A stretch of DNA of 9,476 nt from Deltaproteobacteria bacterium (GTDB lineage Bacteria; Myxococcota; UBA796; SXON01), in assembly GCA_947483545.1 (NCBI GenBank), contig CANKNP010000203.1, positions 1-9,476 of the forward strand, read 5' to 3'. Each line of letters begins with the position of its first letter. Within the stretch, counting starts at the first letter, position 1. Positions 1 through 6,699 of the stretch are shown in pieces. The notes beneath the pieces were generated by a model. The model was not told where the DNA came from. It saw only the letters and a program-made list of their open reading frames with translations, and did no database searches. A program made the position numbers and the translations under genes.

Positions 1-1
1 G

Positions 2-691
2 CTTGCTTTCGACGAAAAGCGCCTCCAGACGCTGGAGCGCGCGGGGCGTTCTTGGCTGGGGGCGCTGGGCGCAGTGGTACGTCTGGACGTCTCCGAGTGG
101 CGCGCCGGGTTTCTTCACCGCGCGGGGATCGCCTGGCAGGCTCCCTCGCCGGTTGAGCTCGCCGCCGTGCTGATTGCGCCCGAATGGCAGACCGTCCGGT
201 CCATTTACCTGCATGACAGCTCACCGGACTGGCTCAACGATCTGTGGGGGTCCGCCCCGCTCCATCACCTCGACAGCATCGAGAACATCGCGCTGCGGTT
301 GGTACCTGACATCCGCCACTCGGGGGTCTCGAGAATTCGCATCCAGGTGTGGGATGAAGACGAGGGCCCGCCGGCTGACCTGCTCGACGGCGCCGTGCTG
401 CCGCGCCTTTCGACGCTGGACGTCGTCGATCATACCGGCCGTCTCCCGCTCGCCGCGATCCTGCGCCCGGGCCTGAAAAATACCAGCTTGAGCACGGAGT
501 GGGGCGCGCATCGGCTCGAGTCCGAGGCGGAGCAGTTCCTCGGCAGCGGCCTCGACCAGCTCCGCTTGTGTTGGAGCCGGCAGAACGTGACGGTGACCCT
601 ATTCAAGAATCGAAGCGCGCTGGTTCATGCCCACGACACGGGCCCCGCCTGGGCGACCCTGCGCCGCCTGGGCTTTGCGGTCTATGAGTAG
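2..691 (+). CDS. TIGR02996-type repeat protein, C-terminal part (5' end outside window)
   Basis: The reading frame is open from base 2 with no stop, so this is the 3' part of a longer gene; an ATG at 74 is internal in my reading. The first visible residues include ERAGRSWLGALGAVVRL followed by WRAGFLHRAGIAW. This matches the pattern seen after the TIGR02996 domain in Myxococcota and Planctomycetes proteins (a short 'rWLGpLa...WrrGFl' hinge, then leucine-rich-repeat-like beta-alpha units). The rest has LRR-like spacing (VRSIYLHDSS, LDSIENIALRLV, LPRLSTLDVVD), which supports that fold. The usual N-terminal TIGR02996 motif is not in the window. No enzymatic residues are seen and the function is unknown. 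The TAG stop at 689-691 is 19 bases before the next start, so the gene may belong to the downstream operon. Family assignment is by pattern recognition and moderately sure. Confidence 0.7.
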   Translation, partial: LAFDEKRLQTLERAGRSWLGALGAVVRLDVSEWRAGFLHRAGIAWQAPSPVELAAVLIAPEWQTVRSIYLHDSSPDWLNDLWGSAPLHHLDSIENIALRLVPDIRHSGVSRIRIQVWDEDEGPPADLLDGAVLPRLSTLDVVDHTGRLPLAAILRPGLKNTSLSTEWGAHRLESEAEQFLGSGLDQLRLCWSRQNVTVTLFKNRSALVHAHDTGPAWATLRRLGFAVYE

Positions 692-710
692 AGGGGGCTA
701 TGCTCCTTCC

Positions 711-1436
711 ATGCGCCTCGCCGTCCTGACCCTCCTGCTCGGTGGTTGCGACTTCTCCGCTTCCACCACGATCATTGGCGACAGCACGCCGTTCGACTCC
801 TCGGATAACGGCGACGACTCGGCGGACAGCTCGGACAGCCCATCCGACTCGGGCGACTCCTTCGGCATCGACGACTCGGTCGCCGATACCGCGTTGCCCT
901 CGGATCGCGACGATGACGGCGATGGCTACACCGAGAACCAGGGCGACTGCCTCGACAGCGACCGCGCCGTCTACCCGGGCGTCGAGGACGGCTGTGATGG
1001 CGTGGACTCCGACTGCGACGGCATCGTAGACGATGACGCCTCCGGCGACGGCTACGAGCCCAACGATACGACGCCTTACAACCTTGGCAGTTTGGAGGAG
1101 GATCCCGAGGTCTCCCTCGCCGCGTGGCTCAACAATGACGACGACGTAGACCGCTACCAGTTCACCATCGTGGACGACGCCTTGGACTTCTTCACGTTGA
1201 CCATCGAGGTCTCCGACATCCCGAACGACGCGACCTATCTCGTGAGCTTCAACCGCCTCTCCTCCGACGGGGACGCTGAGATCGGCCTCATCGAAGAGCA
1301 ATTCGCGAGCGGCACCGCCACGTTCACGTACAGCGACACGTCCGCATACGAGGACGGCGGGGACTACGAGATCGTGGTCGAGAGCATCGCCGGGGCGTCC
1401 TGCGCACACGGCTACCTGTTGGCGGTCGCCCAGTGA
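711..1436 (+). CDS. MopE-type metal-binding lipoprotein with PPC-like C-terminal domain
   Basis: The protein has 241 residues from the ATG at 711. This start gives a compact lipoprotein signal, MRLAVLTLLLGGC, with the lipobox LGGC at 10-13. An ATG at 684 would add nine residues and overlap the upstream stop, and the longer frame from 627 would bury the signal peptide. After Cys13 comes a Ser/Asp-rich linker (about 20-64). Then follows one MopE-type motif (65-108: DRDDDGDGY, GDC, YPG, CDGVDSDCDG), a Cys/Asp-rich unit thought to bind metal and common in myxobacterial surface proteins. Residues 113-241 start with DGYEPNDT and form a beta-rich region resembling bacterial pre-peptidase C-terminal (PPC) domains. 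The residue after the lipid-bearing Cys is Asp. A purine-rich stretch (agaggggg, about 690-697) could serve as ribosome binding site. The stop overlaps the start of the next gene by four bases. No catalytic domain is present; the partner and exact role are unknown. Confidence 0.85.
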   Translation: MRLAVLTLLLGGCDFSASTTIIGDSTPFDSSDNGDDSADSSDSPSDSGDSFGIDDSVADTALPSDRDDDGDGYTENQGDCLDSDRAVYPGVEDGCDGVDSDCDGIVDDDASGDGYEPNDTTPYNLGSLEEDPEVSLAAWLNNDDDVDRYQFTIVDDALDFFTLTIEVSDIPNDATYLVSFNRLSSDGDAEIGLIEEQFASGTATFTYSDTSAYEDGGDYEIVVESIAGASCAHGYLLAVAQ

Positions 1437-3193
1437 TCCTGCTGGTCGCGCTGCTGGGCTGCGACACTGACGGGGACGGTTGGGCCTGGCCCGATGATTG
1501 CGACGATGGCTCCAGCATCGTCCACCCCGGCGCCCAGGAGTTCTGCGGCGGGGGCGACGAGGACTGCGATGGTGTCGATGACGACGGCGCCGTGGGCTTG
1601 TACTACCAGGATCAGGACGGCGACGGGCAGGGCGATCCCGCGCGCCCGTTCACCGCCGAGCAATGCACGGCCCCTGAGGGCCTTGCCATCGATGCCCGCG
1701 ACTGCGACGACCAGAACCCTGCGATCTACGACGGCGCGACAGAGGTTTGCAACGGCGACGACGACGACTGCAACGGCCTCGCCGATGAGGCCGATCCTGG
1801 CCTCGATCCAGCGTCGATGACGACCTACTATGGGGACCGGGATGGCGATGGGTACGGTGGAGAGGCGGGCACGGAGAAGTGCGACGCAGGGACGGGGGAC
1901 GCGCTTTTCCCGACCGATTGCGACGACCGAGAGTTCACGGTTTACCCAGGCGCGCCGGAGATCTGTGAGGATGGGGGGGTGAACGACTGTGATGCGACGG
2001 AGACGGACGCGTGTGGGTTTTCGTTGGAGCGCCTTTCGACCGGCGCTTCGGCGGTGTTCAGCGCCCGGGCGGGTGCCGCGTTCGGCGGTTCCCTGCTGCT
2101 GGAGGACCTCAACGGCGACGGAGCGGAGGAGCTGGTCGCGGGCTCCGCGGCTTTTGGGGAAGAATCGGGCGGCGTTTTCGTGGTCCTCGGGCCGCTGGAT
2201 CGATCCCGGTCGCTGCTCGCCGGCACCTTCGGCTCCGCCGGGGACCGCTTCGGGGCGTCGCTCGCGGCCGCGGATTTGGACGGGGACGGGGTTCGGGAGA
2301 TCATCGTCGGGGCGCCCGGAGTCGCTGCGAGCGCCGGGGCGATCTATGTGTTCGAGGGGGCGTTCGCGGAGCCGGCGGACGCATCGTTCACGGTGCATGG
2401 GCAGGTGGGTGTGGGCGCCGGCGAGCGTCTCCTGGCCCCAGGCGACACGAACGGAGACGGCGGCACGGAGCTCGTCGTGCTCGGGCTCGGCACGGACGCC
2501 GCTTGGACCGTCTGGCGATCCGAGGGAGTGCCCGGCACGACGCTGGGCGATGGCAAGAGCAGCGATGAGTGGTCTACGACGTTCGGGGATGCCCTGGTGG
2601 ACGCCGGCGACGTGGACGGCGACGGCTTCAGCGACGTCGCGATCGGCGATCCGAGCCAGAGCCGCGTCTATCTGTGGCGGGGGGATCAGCCGGACGTGGA
2701 GGAGGGGTTCGTCGCCGAGCCGAGAGATCTGTGCGGCAAGGCGGCGTTGGGGCTCAACGATGTGGATGGTGACGGCCTCGTAGACCTTGCTGTCGCCTGC
2801 GGCGCGACGGATGAGGCCCCGTGGATGGAGCTCCTTTCGTGGGATGGGCACGCGATGGCCCACGTGGGGCAGTTGGTGCTCGACGTTGCCGGCGCGGAAG
2901 GCTCGCGGCTCGCGCTGGCAACGCTGGGCGACCTGGACGGCGACGGGGGAACGGACCTTGCGCTGGGCATCGAAGCCGCCGGGAATGGCCTCGTCTGCGT
3001 GCTGTCGAGCCCGCTTGCGGTGGAGGCCGAGCGCGGGTGTTCCTTGCGGGGCACACCCGACGCCAGAGCCTTCGGCGCGGCCCTGCTCGCTGGCGATGTG
3101 ACCGACGATGGGCACACCGACTTGCTCGTCGAGGCGAGGCGCGAAGCCGGCGACACCGCCCAGCTCTTCCTCTTCCCCTACCTCAACCCTTGA
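1433..3193 (+). CDS. Lipoprotein with three MopE-type repeats and a seven-unit FG-GAP beta-propeller
   Basis: The protein has 586 residues from GTG 1433, which overlaps the previous TGA as GTGA; no other ATG/GTG/TTG in frame precedes it. The signal is unusually short, MILLVALLGC, with lipobox LLGC and Cys10 but no basic residue in front. Three Cys/Asp-rich MopE-type units follow at about 11-52, 60-120 and 135-194 (D-x-DGDG, DCDD, YPGA, CNGDDDDCNG and variants). The C-terminal part holds seven FG-GAP/integrin-alpha-like blades. Their Ca-binding loops are at about 225 (DLNGDG), 281 (DLDGDG), 338 (DTNGDG), 393 (DVDGDG), 443 (DVDGDG), 500 (DLDGDG) and 555 (DVTDDG), each followed by a (E/D)(L/I)xxG-like strand. 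Seven units fit one closed seven-bladed propeller. It is likely surface-anchored and Ca-dependent, acting in adhesion or as a scaffold; the ligand is unknown. The last blade loop has lost the usual GDG glycine (TDDG). Confidence 0.88.
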   Translation: MILLVALLGCDTDGDGWAWPDDCDDGSSIVHPGAQEFCGGGDEDCDGVDDDGAVGLYYQDQDGDGQGDPARPFTAEQCTAPEGLAIDARDCDDQNPAIYDGATEVCNGDDDDCNGLADEADPGLDPASMTTYYGDRDGDGYGGEAGTEKCDAGTGDALFPTDCDDREFTVYPGAPEICEDGGVNDCDATETDACGFSLERLSTGASAVFSARAGAAFGGSLLLEDLNGDGAEELVAGSAAFGEESGGVFVVLGPLDRSRSLLAGTFGSAGDRFGASLAAADLDGDGVREIIVGAPGVAASAGAIYVFEGAFAEPADASFTVHGQVGVGAGERLLAPGDTNGDGGTELVVLGLGTDAAWTVWRSEGVPGTTLGDGKSSDEWSTTFGDALVDAGDVDGDGFSDVAIGDPSQSRVYLWRGDQPDVEEGFVAEPRDLCGKAALGLNDVDGDGLVDLAVACGATDEAPWMELLSWDGHAMAHVGQLVLDVAGAEGSRLALATLGDLDGDGGTDLALGIEAAGNGLVCVLSSPLAVEAERGCSLRGTPDARAFGAALLAGDVTDDGHTDLLVEARREAGDTAQLFLFPYLNP

Positions 3194-3224
3194 CACCCCC
3201 CCCACCCCGCGCGACGTTCCGTTG

Positions 3225-3470
3225 ATGCTCGAGCTCTTCAAGCGCCTCTGGAGCCTTTGGAACCGCGGCCTCCGTGGGCTGCTGGCCTTGCAGAGCCGCG
3301 TCATCATGACGCTGGCCTACTTCATCGGGGTCGGGCCCGTCGCGATTGTCTTCCGGTTGACCGGCCGGCAGCTCTTGGACCGCGGGGATCCCCCCCCCGG
3401 AGCGACCACCTTCTGGGTGCCGCGCACGACCGGCGAGGCGACCATGAAGGACGCTTCCAGGCCGTTCTGA
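3225..3470 (+). CDS. Small single-helix membrane protein (81 aa), SxtJ-like in character
   Basis: The reading frame can extend upstream into the lipoprotein gene, but the ATG at 3225 is the first start after that gene's stop and gives a sensible protein. It has a basic amphipathic N-terminus (MLELFKRLWSLWNRGLRGL), one hydrophobic helix at about 24-46 (containing RVIMTLAYFIGVGPVAIVFRL), and a short polar tail with FWVPR near 64-68. This layout, RVxxTxxYFxxxxPxAxxxRL followed by W(L/V)PR, resembles the small membrane proteins found beside carbamoyltransferase genes (SxtJ-like or similar). The resemblance is from memory and tentative. No such carbamoyltransferase is visible here; the neighbour is an amidase. 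No convincing ribosome binding site is seen. The TGA is followed directly by the ATG of the next gene (TGAATG), suggesting coupled translation. Confidence 0.72.
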   Translation: MLELFKRLWSLWNRGLRGLLALQSRVIMTLAYFIGVGPVAIVFRLTGRQLLDRGDPPPGATTFWVPRTTGEATMKDASRPF

Positions 3471-4280
3471 ATGTGGGTCGCGTGCGCTCAGATGCGCTCC
3501 ACCACCGACGTGGCGCACAACCTGGACCAGATCGCCCGGCAGGTCCGTCGGGCTGCAGGGATAGGCGCCGTGCTCGTCGCCACCCCCGAGAACAGCACCT
3601 TCCTCGGGCCGTCCACCGCCAAGCTCGCGATCGCGGAGCCGTTGGACGGCCCGACGCATCGCGCCCTCGGGGATATCGCCCGCACCGAGCACATCTGGCT
3701 GCTCGTCGGCTCGGTCGCCGAGCTGGGCCCGACCGACCGCTGCTACAACACCTCGCTCCTGTTCGACGACCAGGGCGAGCTACGGGCGTTCTACCGCAAG
3801 ATTCACCTGTTCGACGTGAACATCCCGAACGGTCCCAGCTTCCAGGAGTCGAGCTTCGTCGCGCCCGGGTCCGACCTGGTGGTGGCCGACTCGCCCGCCG
3901 GCCGGCTGGGGCTCTCCGTCTGCTTCGACGTCCGGTTCCCCGGCATGTACCGATCCCTCGTTCAGCGAGGCGCCACCGTGCTCACCGTGCCGAGCGCGTT
4001 CACCGTCCCGACCGGCAAGGACCACTGGCACCTGCTCCTTCGGGCCCGCGCCGTCGAGACCCAAAGCTACGTGCTGGCCCCCGCCCAGGACGGCCGACAC
4101 GACACCCAGGGAAACCGCCACTCCTATGGCCACTCGTTGATCGTAGACCCCTGGGGCACCGTGCTCGCGGACGCCGGCGAGGGCAACCCCGAGGGGCTCG
4201 CCGTCGCGGACATCGACCTCGGGCTGGTCGAGCGGGTGCGCGCGAACATGCCGCTTCGATCGCCGCTGAGCGAGGGTTGA
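3471..4280 (+). CDS. Nitrilase-superfamily amidase, Nit1-like (probable deaminated glutathione amidase)
   Basis: The enzyme has 269 residues and carries the full carbon-nitrogen hydrolase catalytic triad: Glu40 (ATPEN), Lys110 (FYRKIHLFD) and Cys151 (LSVCFDVRFP). Wider motifs fit the Nit1/NIT-type branch: HLFDV at 112-116, PSAFT near 174-178, HWHLLLRARAVETQSYV at about 185-201, and the SYGHSLIVDPWGTV block at 218-231. In characterised relatives this group hydrolyses the amide of deaminated glutathione, a metabolite-repair reaction in the cytoplasm (EC 3.5.1.128); other omega-amidases are close by in sequence, so the substrate is inferred. The length is typical for the family. The gene starts immediately after the stop of the small membrane protein, and its TGA overlaps a possible TTG start of the permease gene. 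It thus shares a transcript with an ABC exporter, which is not a usual partner known to me. Confidence 0.9.
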   Translation: MWVACAQMRSTTDVAHNLDQIARQVRRAAGIGAVLVATPENSTFLGPSTAKLAIAEPLDGPTHRALGDIARTEHIWLLVGSVAELGPTDRCYNTSLLFDDQGELRAFYRKIHLFDVNIPNGPSFQESSFVAPGSDLVVADSPAGRLGLSVCFDVRFPGMYRSLVQRGATVLTVPSAFTVPTGKDHWHLLLRARAVETQSYVLAPAQDGRHDTQGNRHSYGHSLIVDPWGTVLADAGEGNPEGLAVADIDLGLVERVRANMPLRSPLSEG

Positions 4281-5944
4281 ACCCGTACCGGGTGGCCCTC
4301 GGCCGTGCGCGTCGGGCTCAGGGCTTCGACGTCGTGCCGCTGCTCTCCCTGGTTGGCGGTGGCCTCGCCGGCGGGCTTCTGCAAGGGGAGGTCTACGCCT
4401 TCGTGCCGGGGCTCGGCTCCCCCGCCGGTGCCTCCGCTGCAGCGTCGTTGATGGGCCGCCTGGGGTTGCTGCTCGGCGCGGGCTTGACGCTTGGGACCTA
4501 CGATATCGTCGTGCGCGGACCCGACCGCGCGGTCCTGGACCTGCACCCGTTGCTGCCGAAGCCCTGGTACGCGGCCCGCATCACCGAATCGGCGCGGGTC
4601 CGGCTCCCTTGGCTCCTCGCCGCGCTCGGCGCGCTCTGGCCGCTCCGCGATCCGCTCGTCATCGCACTCTGCGCGTTTGTGCTCGCCGGGAGTTGGTTCG
4701 CCGGCTTGGGTGTCGGAATCGGGGTGAACCTTGCCGCGCCGGGGGTAGGTCTGAACCCCCGTTGGGCGGGGGTGATGGACGCCATCCGGGGCGTAAATCC
4801 GCGTCTTCAAGCTGCGCTTTTGTACGCCCCGGGCACGGCGTTGGGCATCGCCGGGTTTGGTATCCTCGGGGGCGCCGCCGGGCTGGGCGGCTGCCTGCGC
4901 GGCCAATTCGACCCGTTGATCTTTGCCCCCTGGGCGCTCGGTGGGGTCGGGCTGGTCCTTGGCCGTCACAACGCCTCCGCTGCCGCCCGACTGCCCGCCC
5001 TGCTCGGCGAGATCGACGCCGCCTATGCCCACGCCGATGCCCCCGACGAGGCCCACAGGGTCTACCTGGAGTGGGGTGTGCGGTTCTTGCCCGCCTCGCT
5101 CCAGCCCCACGTCCTCCGGGAGCTGCGGCACGTGTGGCGCGGACAGCGGGGCTGGGCGACCGGCGCGTTCGGGCTCGCGATCCTGGCGGCGTTCGCGGGA
5201 TGGTCCGGGCAGACCTGGCTCGCGCTGGCGCTGGTCGCGGTGGTGTGCGGGCTCGGGCTCAAGCTCACCGAGGCCGATCCCGCCTGGGTGGCCGATAGTC
5301 TGGGCGTGAGCGCCGCCCGGGTGCGGTGGGCGCGGACGTTGGCCGTCACGGGGGTGGCGGGTCCGGTCTCGCTGGCGGGCGGCATCGCGGGGGCGTTGGG
5401 GGGAGGGGGCATCGGCGGGATCGTGGTGGTCGGGGCATCCGCGGTGCTGGCCGCCATCGCGGTGCGGGCTGGGCGCGCGTACGTGCCGATCGCGCTGCTG
5501 GTGGTGGGGATCGCGGCGGGGGGGGGGCTGGTCGGCTGTGGGGCGAGCGACGGGAGGGCCGTTCCCGCCGATCTTCCCGCGAGGCCTTGGGGCGAGGGTG
5601 CGGCGTGCGAGCTCGGGGCGCAGATTGCGCCTGAGGGCCAGCGGCGGTGCGCAGGAGTCGCCAAGCCCCTGGGCGAGCTCTGCGAGGACGCCTCTTGTCA
5701 ACGGGATGCGCTTGTCTTCCTACACAATTGCCTCGCTCTGGCCGCGGACGACCCTTCGTGGTGCGTCAACACTCGGGGCGGCAGCCGGCTGTGGGTCTCG
5801 TTCGCGACGGCCGGTTGCCCCGACGCGGCGTGCAAGCTCCAGGCCCAGGAGCAACGGCTGCGCTGCCACCCGGAGGAGGAGCCGGGGAGCTTCGGGGTTC
5901 GGAATGTCGAATGCGGCGCGAACCTGATACCGGCGAGCCCATGA
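4277..5944 (+). CDS. ABC-2-like polytopic permease with Cys-rich, lipoprotein-like C-terminal tail
   Basis: The protein has up to 555 residues from TTG 4277 (TTGA overlap with the amidase stop). GTG 4292 is an alternative start five codons on; the same frame further upstream is only a shadow of the amidase gene. About ten hydrophobic segments are visible between 21 and 420 (for example 54-76, 109-151, 178-204, 214-229, 294-328, 355-373, 377-396, 402-420). A segment LDLHPLLPKPWYAARI at 87-102 is like the cytosolic coupling region of ABC-2 exporters. The gene overlaps the ATPase gene by four bases (ATGA), which supports an exporter pair. Residues 396-421 form an almost ideal lipoprotein signal (R-containing start, hydrophobic core, LVGC lipobox, Cys421). 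It is followed by about 134 residues with ten more cysteines (444, 458, 469, 474, 485, 496, 514, 519, 530, 546), probably extracytoplasmic and disulfide-bonded. A run of ten G lies in this junction. The permease family is inferred from topology and context. Confidence 0.8.
   Translation: MNPYRVALGRARRAQGFDVVPLLSLVGGGLAGGLLQGEVYAFVPGLGSPAGASAAASLMGRLGLLLGAGLTLGTYDIVVRGPDRAVLDLHPLLPKPWYAARITESARVRLPWLLAALGALWPLRDPLVIALCAFVLAGSWFAGLGVGIGVNLAAPGVGLNPRWAGVMDAIRGVNPRLQAALLYAPGTALGIAGFGILGGAAGLGGCLRGQFDPLIFAPWALGGVGLVLGRHNASAAARLPALLGEIDAAYAHADAPDEAHRVYLEWGVRFLPASLQPHVLRELRHVWRGQRGWATGAFGLAILAAFAGWSGQTWLALALVAVVCGLGLKLTEADPAWVADSLGVSAARVRWARTLAVTGVAGPVSLAGGIAGALGGGGIGGIVVVGASAVLAAIAVRAGRAYVPIALLVVGIAAGGGLVGCGASDGRAVPADLPARPWGEGAACELGAQIAPEGQRRCAGVAKPLGELCEDASCQRDALVFLHNCLALAADDPSWCVNTRGGSRLWVSFATAGCPDAACKLQAQEQRLRCHPEEEPGSFGVRNVECGANLIPASP
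5462..5944 (+). other. Internal lipoprotein-like module within the permease gene (possible separate start at GTG 5462)
   Basis: If translation began at GTG 5462, in the same frame as the permease, it would give a 160-residue protein. That protein would start MRAGRAYVPIALLVVG and have a lipobox LVGC with Cys26, a textbook lipoprotein signal length and charge pattern. The remainder is the ten-cysteine domain. No clear ribosome binding site precedes 5462, so internal initiation is not established. The alternative is a genuine fusion in which this signal acts as the last membrane helix of the permease. I record it as a module, not as an additional gene. Confidence 0.4.
5518..5527 (+). repeat. Homopolymer of ten G in the permease coding region
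   Basis: Ten consecutive G residues encode part of the hydrophobic helix just before the LVGC lipobox. By direct reading, a one-base gain would shift into a frame that stops at 5632-5634. A one-base loss would shift into a frame open to 5927. The tract is thus a potential slippage site and also a possible assembly error site. Confidence 0.9.
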
Positions 5945-6624
5945 TCGAGCTCTCGGGTCTTCGGAAGCAGTTTGGGCCCACCGTCGCGGTGGAGGGGGCG
6001 AACCTCGTTGTTCAACCTGGCGAGTTCGTTGGCCTCATCGGGCACAACGGCGCCGGGAAGTCCACCCTGCTCAAGATGCTCGCCGGCCAGCTGTTGCCCA
6101 CCGCCGGGACCGTCAAGATCGCCGGGGTGGACATGCAGGCCGATCCCAACGGGGCGCGCGGCCACCTGGGCTTTGTGCCCGAAGAAGCCCCGCTCTGGGA
6201 CTACCTGTCGGCCCGGGAGTTCCTGGAGTTCGTCATCCAGGTGCGCGGCAAAGGCGATCTGGCGGAGGCGGTTGAACTCACGGGGCTCGGATCCGACGCG
6301 GATCGCTTGATCCGCGAGTATTCCCAAGGCATGCGTCGCAAGACGGCGCTGGCCGCCGCGCTGGTCGCGCACCCGAAGGTGATCGTGCTCGACGAGGCGT
6401 TGAACGGCCTGGATCCTCCCAGCGCCGCGCGCACCAAGCAGATGTTGAAGCAGCGGTGCCGAGAGGGCGCCTGCGTGCTGTTCTCCACGCACATCGTCGA
6501 GACCGTCGAGGCGGTGGCCGACCGGGTCGTGATGATGGCGAACGGGCGGATCGTGGACGATCGCGCCGTGGCGGACATCCCGGAGGGGGGATTGGAGCGG
6601 CTGTTTTTGGGGCAGCTGGGGTGA
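5941..6624 (+). CDS. ABC transporter ATP-binding protein (ABC-2 exporter type)
   Basis: The protein has 227 residues and contains a complete nucleotide-binding domain: Walker A GHNGAGKST at 34-42, the Q-loop region as GFVPEEAPLWDYLSARE at 77-93 (Pro-Glu where many relatives have Gln, common in this subgroup), signature YSQGM at 127-131, Walker B VIVLDE at 147-152, D-loop LNGLDP at 154-159 and the switch His184 (STHIVE). It powers transport by hydrolysing ATP on the cytoplasmic face of the membrane. The ATGA overlap with the upstream membrane protein makes that protein its most likely partner. The length, with only a short segment after the H-loop, fits ABC-2-type exporters rather than importers. 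The gene is the last of the + strand run and faces lipA tail to tail, with 75 bases between the two stops. The substrate is unknown. Confidence 0.95.
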   Translation: MIELSGLRKQFGPTVAVEGANLVVQPGEFVGLIGHNGAGKSTLLKMLAGQLLPTAGTVKIAGVDMQADPNGARGHLGFVPEEAPLWDYLSAREFLEFVIQVRGKGDLAEAVELTGLGSDADRLIREYSQGMRRKTALAAALVAHPKVIVLDEALNGLDPPSAARTKQMLKQRCREGACVLFSTHIVETVEAVADRVVMMANGRIVDDRAVADIPEGGLERLFLGQLG

Positions 6625-6699
6625 TCGCCCCCTGGCCCGCCGGTGCGAACGGGCGGTCCACGGCGGCGGCGGACCTGTCTGGGTGGTCCAGAGCCCGCC

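Noticed and set aside
603..1409. A 268-codon minus-strand frame opposite the first lipoprotein.
   Set aside because: Valine/arginine-rich shadow of Asp/Ser-rich coding; no recognisable motif and no ribosome binding site.
1412..3307. A 631-codon open frame on the minus strand opposite the FG-GAP lipoprotein.
   Set aside because: It is the complement of GAC/GGC-rich Asp/Gly codons and gives low-complexity Val/Ala/Arg/Ile sequence with no domain. The plus-strand frame has lipobox, MopE and FG-GAP motifs.
3257..4276. Upstream extension of the permease frame through the amidase gene.
   Set aside because: The translation is Arg/Pro-rich and lies wholly over the clear nitrilase triad frame. The permease begins at about 4277 or 4292.
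4124..5701. A 525-codon minus-strand frame opposite the permease.
   Set aside because: Pro/Arg/Gln-rich composition typical of antisense to GC-rich membrane-protein codons; the plus strand has coherent membrane helices and the ATGA overlap.
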